Positions 51,309 through 59,190 are shown, numbered from the stretch's first letter. The stretch is 64,000 nucleotides of DNA from Clostridia bacterium (GCA_017470145.1 JAFUFB010000025.1:62001-126000), one strand, 5' to 3'. Translations and numbers: made by a program. The notes: a model not told the origin generated them from the letters alone.

Positions 51309-52268
51309 ATGGATTTCCTGGACAAACTTTCTCTGGCGGGCCTGGTTCCTGTCATTGCGATTAACGACGCGGAAGACGCGGTGCCGCTGTGCAAGGCGCT
51401 GGCCGATGGCGGTCTGCCTGTGGCGGAAATTACCTTCCGGACTGCCGCGGCGGAGGAATCGATCCGCCGGGTGCATGAAGCTCTGCCGGATGTGCTGCTC
51501 TGCGCAGGCACGGTGTTGACCACTGATCAGGTGGATCGGGCGGTGAACGCTGGCGCGGCCGCCATCGTGAGTCCTGGGTTGAATCCCACCGTCGTGAAGT
51601 ACTGCATCGATAAGGGGATTCCGGTCTGCCCGGGCACCAGCAACCCCTCCGATATCGAGGTGGCTCTCAGCTTCGGGCTGAAGGCGGTGAAGGTCTTCCC
51701 GGCGGAAGCCATCGGCGGCATCAAGCTGATCAAGAGCATGGCGGCCCCCTATGGGGATCTGAAGTTCATGCCCACTGGCGGTGTCAACGAGAACAACATG
51801 CTGGATTATCTTTCCTTCCCGAAGATCCTGTGCTGCGGCGGCAGCTGGATGGTTCCGGGAGACGCGGTGGCCGCCAAGGATTGGAACCGGATTACTGAGC
51901 TGACCCGCTTTGCGGTGAATAAGATGCTGGGCCTGGAGCTGCGCCATGTGGGCGTCAACAGTGGCAGCCCCGAAAAGGCCATGGAGGATGCGAAGCTGTT
52001 TGCGAAGCTTCTGGGATGGGAGATCAAGGATGGTAATTCCTCCACCTTCGTGGGCACTGGGTTCGAGATGATGAAGAAGCCCTTCAAGGGGACCCATGGA
52101 CACATCTGCATCGCCACCAATTCCATCACTCGGGCCAAGTGGCATCTGGAGCAGCGGGGCTTCCAGTTCGTGGATGAAAGCGAAGCCAGCTTCAAGAACG
52201 GCAAGATGACTGCCATCTATCTGAAGGATGAAATCGCTGGATACGCGATCCATCTGCTGCAGAAGTAA
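51309..52268 (+). CDS. KDPG/KHG aldolase fused to a VOC-like domain
   Basis: 319 residues. The N-terminal about 210 residues are 2-keto-3-deoxy-6-phosphogluconate/4-hydroxy-2-oxoglutarate aldolase: ADGGLPVAEITFRT, AGTVLT, CPGTSNPSDIE, the Schiff-base Lys in KAVKVFPAEA and FMPTGGVNENN. The C-terminal about 105 residues (LELRHVGVNSGSPEKAMEDA, GHICIATNSITRAKWHLEQRG, FKNGKMTAIYLKDEIAGY) look like a VOC (glyoxalase-like) domain. Ordinary Eda lacks this addition. It pairs with KDG kinase downstream for catabolism of uronates or gluconate derivatives. Confidence 0.93.
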   Translation: MDFLDKLSLAGLVPVIAINDAEDAVPLCKALADGGLPVAEITFRTAAAEESIRRVHEALPDVLLCAGTVLTTDQVDRAVNAGAAAIVSPGLNPTVVKYCIDKGIPVCPGTSNPSDIEVALSFGLKAVKVFPAEAIGGIKLIKSMAAPYGDLKFMPTGGVNENNMLDYLSFPKILCCGGSWMVPGDAVAAKDWNRITELTRFAVNKMLGLELRHVGVNSGSPEKAMEDAKLFAKLLGWEIKDGNSSTFVGTGFEMMKKPFKGTHGHICIATNSITRAKWHLEQRGFQFVDESEASFKNGKMTAIYLKDEIAGYAIHLLQK

Positions 52269-52270
52269 AA

Positions 52271-52313
52271 TACGAATAAAGCTCCTCCGCAGAGCGGAGA
52301 GCGAGAATAACCT
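52271..52313. repeat. Dispersed intergenic repeat, short copy
   Basis: AATAAAGCTCCTCCGC-AGAGCGGAGAGCGAGAATAA keeps only the left half of the repeat family: the A/T lead, the degenerate hairpin and GCGAGAA. It lies between the aldolase and kinase genes. Confidence 0.6.
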
Positions 52314-52336
52314 TATTTGAAGGAGGACTGATTCCC

Positions 52337-53371
52337 ATGGCGAAAGTAGTTACCTTTGGTGAAATTATGTTGCGGTTGAAGAGCCCGGCTTACGAGCGTT
52401 TCTTCCAGAGCCCGGTGCTGGAAGCCACCTTTGGCGGCGGCGAAGCGAACGTGGCGGTGAGCCTGGCCAATTATGGCATGGATGCTTCCTTTGTTACCGT
52501 GCTGCCCAAGAATGATATTGCGGACGCCTGCATCCGGGAGCTGCGGGGCTTCGGCGTGAACACCAATGATATCGTCCGCAAGGAGGGCCGGCTGGGCATC
52601 TACTATCTGGAGACCGGCGCGGTGCAGCGTCCCTCCAAGGTGGTGTATGACCGGGCTGGCTCCGCTATCGCGGAAGCCAAGGCGGGGGACATCGATTGGA
52701 AAAAGGTTTTTGACGGAGCGACCTGGTTCCATCTGACCGGCATCACCCCGGCCATCAGCCAGGGGGCAGCGGACCTGAGCCTGGAAGCCGTAAAGGCTGC
52801 CAAGGAGCTGGGTGTGCATGTGTCCTGCGACCTGAACTACCGGAAGAACCTGTGGAAGTATGGCAAGAAGGCCGACGAGGTCATGACCGAGCTGGTGAAG
52901 TACGTGGATACTGTCATCGCCAATGAAGAGGACTTCCAAAAGTCTCTGGGGCTGAGTGCGGAATCTGCCTCCGCCGTGCAGGAAGGGCAGATTGATGTGG
53001 AGCTGTACAAGAAGATCGCGGCCAGCGCCATGGCCAAGTATCCGAACATCAAGCGGGTAGCCATCACCCTGCGGGAGAGCAAGAGCGCTAATCACAACGA
53101 TTGGAGCGCCTGCCTGTACAATGGCAAGGACTTTTTCCTGAGCCGGAAGTACAGCATTACCGATATCGTGGACCGCGTTGGCGGTGGCGATAGCTTCGGC
53201 GGCGGCCTGATCTATGGCTTGAACAACTACGACAACGAAAAGGATGCCCTGGAATTCGCCGTGGCGGCCAGCTGCTTGAAGCACACCATCCCCGGAGATT
53301 ACAACCGGGTGACAGTGGCCGAGGTCGAATCCCTGATGAAGGGATCCGGCACGGGTCGCGTGCAGCGGTAA
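52337..53371 (+). CDS. kdgK: 2-Keto-3-deoxygluconate kinase (PfkB family)
   Basis: 344 residues. Phosphorylates KDG to KDPG, the substrate of the aldolase encoded upstream. N-terminal [12 protein letters not shown], the sugar-binding [16 protein letters not shown], and the C-terminal PfkB signature [17 protein letters not shown] with its catalytic Asp are present. Length fits KdgK. GAAGGAGG precedes the ATG. The two genes imply an ED-type route for pectin- or gluconate-derived sugars. Confidence 0.94.
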   Translation: MAKVVTFGEIMLRLKSPAYERFFQSPVLEATFGGGEANVAVSLANYGMDASFVTVLPKNDIADACIRELRGFGVNTNDIVRKEGRLGIYYLETGAVQRPSKVVYDRAGSAIAEAKAGDIDWKKVFDGATWFHLTGITPAISQGAADLSLEAVKAAKELGVHVSCDLNYRKNLWKYGKKADEVMTELVKYVDTVIANEEDFQKSLGLSAESASAVQEGQIDVELYKKIAASAMAKYPNIKRVAITLRESKSANHNDWSACLYNGKDFFLSRKYSITDIVDRVGGGDSFGGGLIYGLNNYDNEKDALEFAVAASCLKHTIPGDYNRVTVAEVESLMKGSGTGRVQR

Positions 53372-53405
53372 TTCATCTGTGGGTCATTTCGACTATATAC
53401 CCTAA

Positions 53406-53438
53406 GGAAAAAACCATCCGTGAAGGATGTTTTTTTCC
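53406..53438. terminator. Terminator-type hairpin at the chromosome/element boundary
   Basis: GGAAAAAACCATCC-GTGAA-GGATGTTTTTTTCC, a 14-bp stem with one mismatch ending in T7. Serves kdgK on plus and could serve the integrase on minus. Confidence 0.82.
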
Positions 53439-53439
53439 T

Positions 53440-55140
53440 TTACCCTAACGAGAAATTCGTAATCCCATCCCAGTTTGCTTCCGGTTTTGTGGGGAATAGA
53501 ACAAAAATTTTCCAAACGCGGTAAAATTTCCTGCCATTTAGGACATCATCCCAAATTCCATAAGAAAACCCCGGAGCCTTATGTTTCAAGGCTTCCGGGG
53601 TTTTCCGTTGGTGAGCCAGACAAGACGAATCTCGAACCTTTTCACCTTCGGGACCATCGGAATCGACAAGATCAGAGAGCGAGACGGTGACGTTGCCCTC
53701 CACGGCGTTTATCACGATGAGAAGATGATCATCGAAGACGAACACCGCATTGATAAACGTGGAAATCAGCTGCCGCCTTCGATCGGGATCATCGCGGTTA
53801 TATTGCGACATCTTTTCCAGGAAGAACAGAATCCGGTCACGATCCAGCAGCTGCGTCCGGGACAGATCTATCTCCGCGATGGACGCGCGGAGCTGCTCTG
53901 CTGCATCTTCCAGCGCCTTGAGCCGGATAGAGGTGGAAGAATTCCAGATACCATTCTCGATAGCATCGTTGATATTTGAAATCTTCTTTTCCGCCTCCTT
54001 CAATTCGGCAGCCATGGCAGCACGGGGAGATGATTTCTCGCTTTCCAGCTGGGCGGCGATGATAGCATCCGCGATCTTTTCCCGCTCTGGGCCGGTGAGA
54101 CACCGGTCATAAATGAAATCTAATACATTCGTTTCCAACCAATCGCGACGGACGGACTTTTTATCACATTTCGGCGAAAGACCGTTTTTTCCATTCCGAC
54201 CGGTGCAGGTATAATAATAGTGCATTGCGCCGGTGTGAGACTTGCCAGAATCACCAACCATGGGGCGACCGCACAAACCACAGAACGCTTTCCCGGTCAA
54301 AAGGAAGTCGGCGGGGCTATTCTTAAAATGGCGGGTTGTCTTCTTTTTCATGCGCTGCGCGTCCTCCCATTCTTTATCCGTTACAATTCGGGGCATGCCG
54401 CCGGGAATCTCCAGCTCGCCCCAACGATAAACGCCGATATAGCTCTTGTTATTTATCACACGCATCACGGAATCGACGCTAAAGGGCAATCCGCGAGTGT
54501 TTGAAAGGCCAAGAGCGTTCAGCTCACTGGCGATCGATCCGGCGGAATGACCGGCGATATACTTTTCGTAAATCTGCCGGACGATGGCGGATTCGGCGGG
54601 ATCGATCTCGTACCTTCGATCTGGCCCAGGGCGATAGCCCAGAATGTGAGCACCGTTATATAATCCCTTCAAAGCATTATCCCGCATGCCACGAATCACA
54701 TTCTCTGACAGATTGCGGGAATACCATTCCGCGATGGATTCGAGCATGCCCTCGGTAAGCACACCGGCGGCCCCGGTGGGGATCGGTTCCATGGCGTAAA
54801 CCACGTTCACGCCCTGATCACGAAGCTGGCCCTTGTAGAGCGCGGAGTCTCGACGATTGCGGCCAAAGCGATCCACCTTCCAGGCGATGACCGTATCGAA
54901 AAGGCCGGAAGAGGCGGAGGAAAGCATCTCTTGAAACTGGACGCGGGCGGAGGCATTTTTAAAGCCGGACTTTGCCCGGTCGGCGTATTCGTGGATAATC
55001 GTATAGCCTTCCCGTTCCGCATAGGCCCGGATATCCTTCAGCTGCTGATCAATGGACACGTCCCGCTGCCCGGCGGAGGAATAGCGGGCATAGGCCACCG
55101 CAGTCTTCGGCGGGCAAGCTGTTTTCTTCTTTCGCTGCAT
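53440..55140 (-). CDS. Large serine recombinase (phage integrase)
   Basis: 566 residues as read. The N-terminal resolvase domain has AYARYSSAGQ with catalytic Ser near residue 21, and AWKVDRFGRNRRD. The recombinase domain carries LGYRPGPDRRYEID, then zinc-ribbon Cys pairs (CGLCGRP ... YTCTGR ... KC), and a coiled coil follows (about residues 380-450). The last 55 or so residues do not look like family sequence and overlie a perfect terminator-like hairpin, so the native end may be earlier. AGGAGG precedes the ATG. Last gene of a leftward operon. Confidence 0.95.
   Translation of the reverse strand: MQRKKKTACPPKTAVAYARYSSAGQRDVSIDQQLKDIRAYAEREGYTIIHEYADRAKSGFKNASARVQFQEMLSSASSGLFDTVIAWKVDRFGRNRRDSALYKGQLRDQGVNVVYAMEPIPTGAAGVLTEGMLESIAEWYSRNLSENVIRGMRDNALKGLYNGAHILGYRPGPDRRYEIDPAESAIVRQIYEKYIAGHSAGSIASELNALGLSNTRGLPFSVDSVMRVINNKSYIGVYRWGELEIPGGMPRIVTDKEWEDAQRMKKKTTRHFKNSPADFLLTGKAFCGLCGRPMVGDSGKSHTGAMHYYYTCTGRNGKNGLSPKCDKKSVRRDWLETNVLDFIYDRCLTGPEREKIADAIIAAQLESEKSSPRAAMAAELKEAEKKISNINDAIENGIWNSSTSIRLKALEDAAEQLRASIAEIDLSRTQLLDRDRILFFLEKMSQYNRDDPDRRRQLISTFINAVFVFDDHLLIVINAVEGNVTVSLSDLVDSDGPEGEKVRDSSCLAHQRKTPEALKHKAPGFSYGIWDDVLNGRKFYRVWKIFVLFPTKPEANWDGITNFSLG
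53565..53604 (-). terminator. Terminator-like hairpin inside the integrase 3' end
   Basis: AAAACCCCGGAGCCTT-ATGTTTC-AAGGCTTCCGGGGTTTT, about 15 paired bases, symmetrical so it could work on both strands. It falls within the annotated reading frame about 40 codons before the stop. Confidence 0.75.
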
Positions 55141-55158
55141 GATATCATCCTCCTATCA

Positions 55159-56055
55159 TCAATCGGCGGAGGAATCCACGCCCAGAATCAAACGGACGTT
55201 TCGCTGCGTCACAGGATCGGCAGCGCGATGGGCGGAGAGCAGCTGGGCCTCATCTGGCGTGATGCCTTCAGAGAGAACCAGAGCAGGATCCGGCGCGGCA
55301 ACCTCGCGATCCTCAATGGCGGAGGAGAATCCGGCAGCGATAATACCGGTGGGGATGGCAATAATTCCAATACCGACCAGGCTGATGACGGCGGCCAGGA
55401 AACGGCCTATCCCTGTCACGGGGTAGATATCACCATATCCGACGGTGGTGAGCGTACAGATGGCCCACCAGAGGGAAGCGATCACATTCGGGAACTGTTC
55501 CGGCTGGACGGGATTCTCCACCGTGTACATGATGATGGCGGAGAACAGCATCACAAAGAGACACAAGGCGACGGAAACAATCAGCTGGGAGGCTGATTTC
55601 CTGATGACAGAGATAACGATCATCAGGGCGTCAAAGTATCTGCCCAATTTGAAAATCCGGAGCAGCCGAAACAACCGGAAAAGCCGGGCCATCCTCAAGA
55701 AGCGCAGATCAACGGAGATAAACGGCAGGAAGAACGGGAGAATGGCAGCCAGGTCGATCATGGCCATGGCAGAGAAAATATACTTGAGCCGGGGATGCTT
55801 CGAATCCGGAAAGAGAAAATCAGCCGTCAGGATCCGGAGGAGATACTCAATCGAGAAGACGGTGACGGAGATAATCTCGAAAACGTGGAAGGCGTAAGCA
55901 AAGCGCTGATTGATGCTTTCGAAAGACTCCAGGATAATGGATAGGACGCTTAGAAAGATGAGGCCCATTATCAGGCCATCAAATATCTTGCTAAGAATAT
56001 CGCCATCATCGGCCTTGCTAATGATCTCGAAGATACGGCGGCGAAGCTTTGTCAT
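55159..56055 (-). CDS. Voltage-gated K+-channel-like ion transporter
   Basis: 298 residues with six membrane helices (VIC/Kv type). S4 carries a textbook voltage sensor of six Arg and one Lys at every third position (within LRFLRMARLFRLFRLLRIFK). The selectivity filter TVGYGD is at about residues 204-209 between S5 and S6. A short cytoplasmic tail follows with no RCK domain. The ATG at 56055 (GAGG seven bases upstream) is preferred to the GTG at 56061. It lies between the exonuclease and the integrase on one strand, as element cargo. Function in the element is unknown. Confidence 0.93.
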   Translation of the reverse strand: MTKLRRRIFEIISKADDGDILSKIFDGLIMGLIFLSVLSIILESFESINQRFAYAFHVFEIISVTVFSIEYLLRILTADFLFPDSKHPRLKYIFSAMAMIDLAAILPFFLPFISVDLRFLRMARLFRLFRLLRIFKLGRYFDALMIVISVIRKSASQLIVSVALCLFVMLFSAIIMYTVENPVQPEQFPNVIASLWWAICTLTTVGYGDIYPVTGIGRFLAAVISLVGIGIIAIPTGIIAAGFSSAIEDREVAAPDPALVLSEGITPDEAQLLSAHRAADPVTQRNVRLILGVDSSAD

Positions 56056-56098
56056 ATCCACACCTCACTTTCAACAATGATTATATTGCCGTCTTTTC

Positions 56099-56132
56099 GG
56101 AAGATGGGGCCACTTTGGCCGGATGATCTTCC
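56099..56132 (-). terminator. Hairpin between exonuclease and channel genes
   Basis: On the minus strand GGAAGAT-(CATCC)-GGCCA-AAG-TGGCC-(CC)-ATCTTCC. A TATAAT (minus strand, 56080-56085) follows and might start a separate channel transcript, though no good -35 is present. Confidence 0.55.
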
Positions 56133-56162
56133 AACATCCGCAGGGCATCTTGATTCGGTCAA

Positions 56163-56975
56163 TTATAGTTTTTTCATGGAAGCAATGATCAACTTTGCCA
56201 ACGACTCTGCATCAGAGAGCGCACGGTGCGCTTCGCTATTTTTGATACCAGCAGCATCCAGAAAAGTAGACAGCTTCCTGTTTGGTAGATTCGGCCAGTA
56301 GACGCTCAACCTCATCGTATCAAAATACGCTTCCGGAGCCTCCAGACCGCACTGACGGCAGGCATTATCAAGGAAAGAGGCGTCAAAACCGCCGTTATGC
56401 GCCGCAAGCACATTGCCGTCCACAAATGACAGGAACCCAGGCAGCGCTTTACTGATTGTTGGAGCTTTCTTTACAAGGTCATCCGTAATATTGTTAACGC
56501 TTGACGCATCCTCTGGAATATGTATTCCAGGATTGATAAGCTGCTGATATCTGTCGACAATTCTTTCATTCCGAACCTTCACTGCCCCAATCTCAACGAT
56601 CATGTCATGATCTGAATCTAAGCCGGTTGTTTCAAGGTCGAAAACAACGTATTCGCCAAAGGCGACTTTCTGGAATTTTGCAATGCTGATCAGTTTGGAA
56701 TAATGGCCATAATCTTTTCTTGCAGACGATCTGCCGCCAGAAGCTCTCTTTTTCGGCGAGCTGACAGTGGGAACACCATCAACAGTGTAGACATCAGCAT
56801 TTCTTTTGGCGTTATTTGCGCCGGTCTTTTTTCGCATGCTCAAATTGAGAATAGTTTGGATAGGGCTTTTCTTCTTCTTTTTACAATAGATCAGAAAGAC
56901 GATAAGTGCAATAAAAAGCAGTCCGAGAAGCGTGTTGAAAGGATTAGTAGCGGTTGCAGTTGTAGTAGTCTCCAT
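56163..56975 (-). CDS. Membrane-anchored DEDDh 3'-5' exonuclease
   Basis: 270 residues. N-terminal membrane helix (LLGLLFIALIVFLIYC, about residues 16-31) followed by KKKKK, giving an N-out, C-in anchor. A basic linker leads to an RNase T/DnaQ-type domain (about residues 105-270) with D113 and E115 (VFDLETTGL), D198 (NGGFDASF), H250 and D255 (HRALSDAES), a complete DEDDh set. DnaQ-like enzymes are normally soluble. AAGGAGG precedes the ATG. Same strand as repressor, channel and integrase. Confidence 0.92.
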   Translation of the reverse strand: METTTTATATNPFNTLLGLLFIALIVFLIYCKKKKKSPIQTILNLSMRKKTGANNAKRNADVYTVDGVPTVSSPKKRASGGRSSARKDYGHYSKLISIAKFQKVAFGEYVVFDLETTGLDSDHDMIVEIGAVKVRNERIVDRYQQLINPGIHIPEDASSVNNITDDLVKKAPTISKALPGFLSFVDGNVLAAHNGGFDASFLDNACRQCGLEAPEAYFDTMRLSVYWPNLPNRKLSTFLDAAGIKNSEAHRALSDAESLAKLIIASMKKL

Positions 56976-57019
56976 GTTTAAACATCCTCCTTATTTATCC
57001 GCACCGAGGCGGAAGATAG

Positions 57020-57373
57020 TCAAGACACAGCCACATTCTCGGTATGTGTAGCCTTTTCTTGATTTTTTGCAGCGCTCTTTTCCAGAATGTCCAGAGCTGC
57101 CTCTCGGATATCTGGTGAAGCTGCGCGGTAGGCAGCGAGAAGACGAACCTCATCATCTGTCATCTGAGGGCCATCGACCGGGACAAAATCAACCGGGGAC
57201 AACTGAAGAACTTTGGCGAGCAGCGCTATTTTGTCGCGCCCCATGTTTTTGATCATGCCATTCTCCCATTTTCGAACAGTTGACTTTCCGACACCGACAT
57301 AATTACCGACATACTCAAGGCTATAACCAAGCTCTTTTCTCCGATCATACATCATCTTTCCGATCTCGTTCAT
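57020..57373 (-). CDS. XRE-family repressor of the element
   Basis: 117 residues. The N-terminal helix-turn-helix (LEYVGNYVGVGKSTVRKWENG, quoted as YVGVGKSTVRKWENG) is of the XRE type, and the C-terminal about 50 residues are helical (EVRLLAAYRAASPDIREAALDIL). No LexA-type peptidase domain, so release is not by RecA-driven self-cleavage of this protein. Divergent from the early genes and adjacent to two operator-like sites. GGGAGG precedes the ATG. Probably keeps the element quiescent and controls itself. Confidence 0.93.
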   Translation of the reverse strand: MNEIGKMMYDRRKELGYSLEYVGNYVGVGKSTVRKWENGMIKNMGRDKIALLAKVLQLSPVDFVPVDGPQMTDDEVRLLAAYRAASPDIREAALDILEKSAAKNQEKATHTENVAVS

Positions 57374-57399
57374 GAAGACACCTCCCTATTGCGGAAGTG

Positions 57400-57428
57400 A
57401 TTATAATATGAATGTGTCTTTTTTGCAA
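57400..57428 (-). promoter_or_regulatory. Repressor promoter (leftward)
   Basis: On the minus strand, TTGCAA, a 17-base spacer holding GACAC, and a perfect TATAAT. Confidence 0.8.
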
Positions 57429-57429
57429 C
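57414..57429. promoter_or_regulatory. Candidate operator O1
   Basis: GTGTC-TTTTTT-GCAAC, same 16-bp layout as the perfect site at 57455 with one degenerate arm. Overlaps the repressor promoter -35, which fits self-repression. Confidence 0.5.
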
Positions 57430-57447
57430 AAAATTTTCTAAAAAGCA

Positions 57448-57476
57448 TTGACAGGTGTCTTTTATGACACTATAAT
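57448..57476 (+). promoter_or_regulatory. Early-gene promoter (rightward), perfect consensus
   Basis: TTGACA, a 17-base spacer and TATAAT, both hexamers perfect. The spacer is almost wholly an operator palindrome. Confidence 0.92.
57455..57470. promoter_or_regulatory. Candidate operator O2
   Basis: GTGTC-TTTTAT-GACAC, perfect 5-bp arms around a 6-base centre, exactly inside the rightward promoter spacer. A bound repressor dimer here would block RNA polymerase. Confidence 0.8.
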
Positions 57477-57518
57477 AGGCAATGCAAACGACCTCATGAA
57501 GACAGAGAGGAGGAGCAG

Positions 57519-57734
57519 ATGATGAACGTTAAGAGATTGAAGGCAAGAATGATCATGATGGGAAAGACGGTAGATGGGCTATGTTCAGCGTTGGGAATTT
57601 CAAGAACTGCATGGTTCAGAAAAACAACTGGGACGAGCCAATTCACCCAACAAGAGATAAGCCTCTTGCGAAGGGAACTGGCGCTTGACAACGACGAAAC
57701 CGCAATGATTTTTTTTGATGAAGAAGTAGCTTAA
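57519..57734 (+). CDS. Small Cro/HTH-like protein
   Basis: 71 residues. First rightward gene, opposite the repressor. VDGLCSALGISRTAWFRKTTG reads as a helix-turn-helix (GLCSALGISRTAWFRK), followed by FTQQEISLLRRELALD, so it resembles phage Cro or small XRE regulators. GAGGAGG precedes two adjacent ATGs (57519, 57522). Probably the lytic-side switch protein. Confidence 0.78.
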   Translation: MMNVKRLKARMIMMGKTVDGLCSALGISRTAWFRKTTGTSQFTQQEISLLRRELALDNDETAMIFFDEEVA

Positions 57735-57760
57735 AAGACACGCAAAGAGGAGGGCCGACC

Positions 57761-57964
57761 ATGGAAAGGAAGCAGCTAAGAGAAATCAAGAAACATGAGT
57801 TTTTCCGGCTGGTGGATTCGGAAACCGCGCCGGTTTGGGTAAAAACCGGGGGTCGGATCAGGAGAGAAGGAAAGACGAAGTATGAGGCCGAGAAAGTCGA
57901 AGATGCAAACCACATGAACTTTTTCGGCGGCGATAAGATCGTCTATGTCGGGTTCACGTATTGA
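57761..57964 (+). CDS. Small early protein, unknown (67 aa)
   Basis: 67 residues, mixed charge, with WVKTGGRIRREGK and a C-terminal YVGFTY. No family recognised. AGAGGAGGG precedes the ATG within the CGACC-ATGG context shared by several early genes here. Confidence 0.7.
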   Translation: MERKQLREIKKHEFFRLVDSETAPVWVKTGGRIRREGKTKYEAEKVEDANHMNFFGGDKIVYVGFTY

Positions 57965-57976
57965 GGAGGGCCAACC

Positions 57977-58261
57977 ATGGAACAGGATCGCACAAAAACC
58001 ATGCAACACATAGCCGATGGAATCCAGATCTTACTAGACCAAATAACGGATGGAGAGATCGATATCTACTACATGAGGATGGACGACAGGCAAATGGCCC
58101 GTTTTGGTGAATGGGAACGGAGCAAATTTCACCTGGTCAAGGGAGATGAGTATTTTCTAATCTCAAAATGTGGCGTCCGACACTACATGGTCAACGTGAC
58201 AGGAGATAGCGACCTGACAGCGATCAAAGAGCTGATAGATAAAATCGCTGCAAAATTCTAA
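57977..58261 (+). CDS. Small early protein, unknown (94 aa)
   Basis: 94 residues, alpha/beta in appearance, with a helical start (MQHIADGIQILLDQI) and a helical end (DLTAIKELIDKIAAKF) around a beta-rich centre. No family recognised. GAGGAGGGCCAACC leads into the ATG, almost identical to the previous gene's initiation site. Confidence 0.75.
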   Translation: MEQDRTKTMQHIADGIQILLDQITDGEIDIYYMRMDDRQMARFGEWERSKFHLVKGDEYFLISKCGVRHYMVNVTGDSDLTAIKELIDKIAAKF

Positions 58262-58276
58262 GAAAGGAGCGACAGG

Positions 58277-58486
58277 ATGAGAAGATATTTCTGCGATAGA
58301 TGCGGCGGCCCGATTGAAGACGGAGAGAAATACTGGCTGAGAAAAAATGTCACCGTTGCGAGATACCTGTTTTTCAGCAGGGACAAAGAAGAAAGATTCA
58401 ATGAGACCAGGCATGAAATCTGCCAACACTGTCAAAACGAATTCTGGGAGTGGTGGGAAGCCGGGAAGAGAGGGACGACCAAATGA
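58277..58486 (+). CDS. Small zinc-finger-like protein (69 aa)
   Basis: 69 residues with two Cys pairs, CDRCGG near the N terminus and CQHCQ near residue 50, separated by a basic/aromatic stretch, fitting one treble-clef or ribbon zinc site. Ends FWEWWEAGKRG. Overlaps the next gene by ATGA. Phage zinc-ribbon proteins of this size are common but of varied function. Confidence 0.72.
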   Translation: MRRYFCDRCGGPIEDGEKYWLRKNVTVARYLFFSRDKEERFNETRHEICQHCQNEFWEWWEAGKRGTTK

Positions 58487-59190
58487 AAGTTTTAATAGCC
58501 TGCGAAGAATCCCAAGAAGTGTGCAAAGCGTTCAGAGAAGCTGGCCATGAGGCATACAGCCTCGACATCAAACCGTGCTCCGGAGGACACCCGGAATGGC
58601 ATATTCAAAAAGCGATGAATCCATACATACGAGATGGGTACTGCTCGCTCACAACACAGGATGGGGCGTATGTCTATGTAAATAGCCGCTGGGATCTGAT
58701 CATCGCACATCCACCGTGCACCTACCTGAGTAACGTAGGGAACAGGCACCACAGCCTAAAAAGCGCTTCAGCGGAGGCGATAGTAGAAAGAACTATTAAG
58801 CGGATTGAGGCGGAAGGATTCTTCATGATGTTTGCAAATGCCAAATGCAAAAGAATTGCCATCGAGAATCCGCAAGGCGTGATGAATAGCGTATATAGGC
58901 AACCAGATCAAACCATCGATCCGTACATGTTCGCGGAGAGCGAGGAGGACGAAGAAAATTACTGCTGCAAGCGCACCTGTTTATGGCTGAAAGGTCTACC
59001 ACCGCTCTGGCCGGAGAACGATCTGTCAAGACCGGACAACAAAAAGATATACGGGATAAACAAAAACGGGAAGACGAAAAGCTGGGAAGAAACACGGAGA
59101 AAGAGTGGAGAGGAAAGACGAACTATAAGGAGTAAAACCTTTCCAGGGATAGCGAAGGCAATGGCTAAACAATGGGGCGCACTGCTGTAG
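58483..59190 (+). CDS. DNA cytosine methyltransferase-like protein
   Basis: 235 residues. Starts MKVLIACEESQEVCKAF with D-I-K acidic turn (SLDIKPC) like a SAM-binding fold, then IIAHPPCTYLS, a PPC motif as in C5-cytosine methyltransferases, and IENPQGVMNS (ENP motif). It is shorter than complete C5 enzymes and lacks an obvious target-recognition domain. Phage relatives are usually annotated as DNA methylases, and activity is uncertain. The ATG at 58483 overlaps the previous stop. Confidence 0.78.
   Translation: MKVLIACEESQEVCKAFREAGHEAYSLDIKPCSGGHPEWHIQKAMNPYIRDGYCSLTTQDGAYVYVNSRWDLIIAHPPCTYLSNVGNRHHSLKSASAEAIVERTIKRIEAEGFFMMFANAKCKRIAIENPQGVMNSVYRQPDQTIDPYMFAESEEDEENYCCKRTCLWLKGLPPLWPENDLSRPDNKKIYGINKNGKTKSWEETRRKSGEERRTIRSKTFPGIAKAMAKQWGALL

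Noticed and set aside
1590..52313. Dispersed repeats as a CRISPR array
   Set aside because: The copies are single, far apart and internally variable. There are no regularly spaced short repeats or cas genes.
53396..53448. TACCCTAA direct repeats flanking the terminator as attachment-site duplication
   Set aside because: Eight bases in such A/T-rich sequence may be chance, and serine integrases need only a short core. There is no second end to compare.
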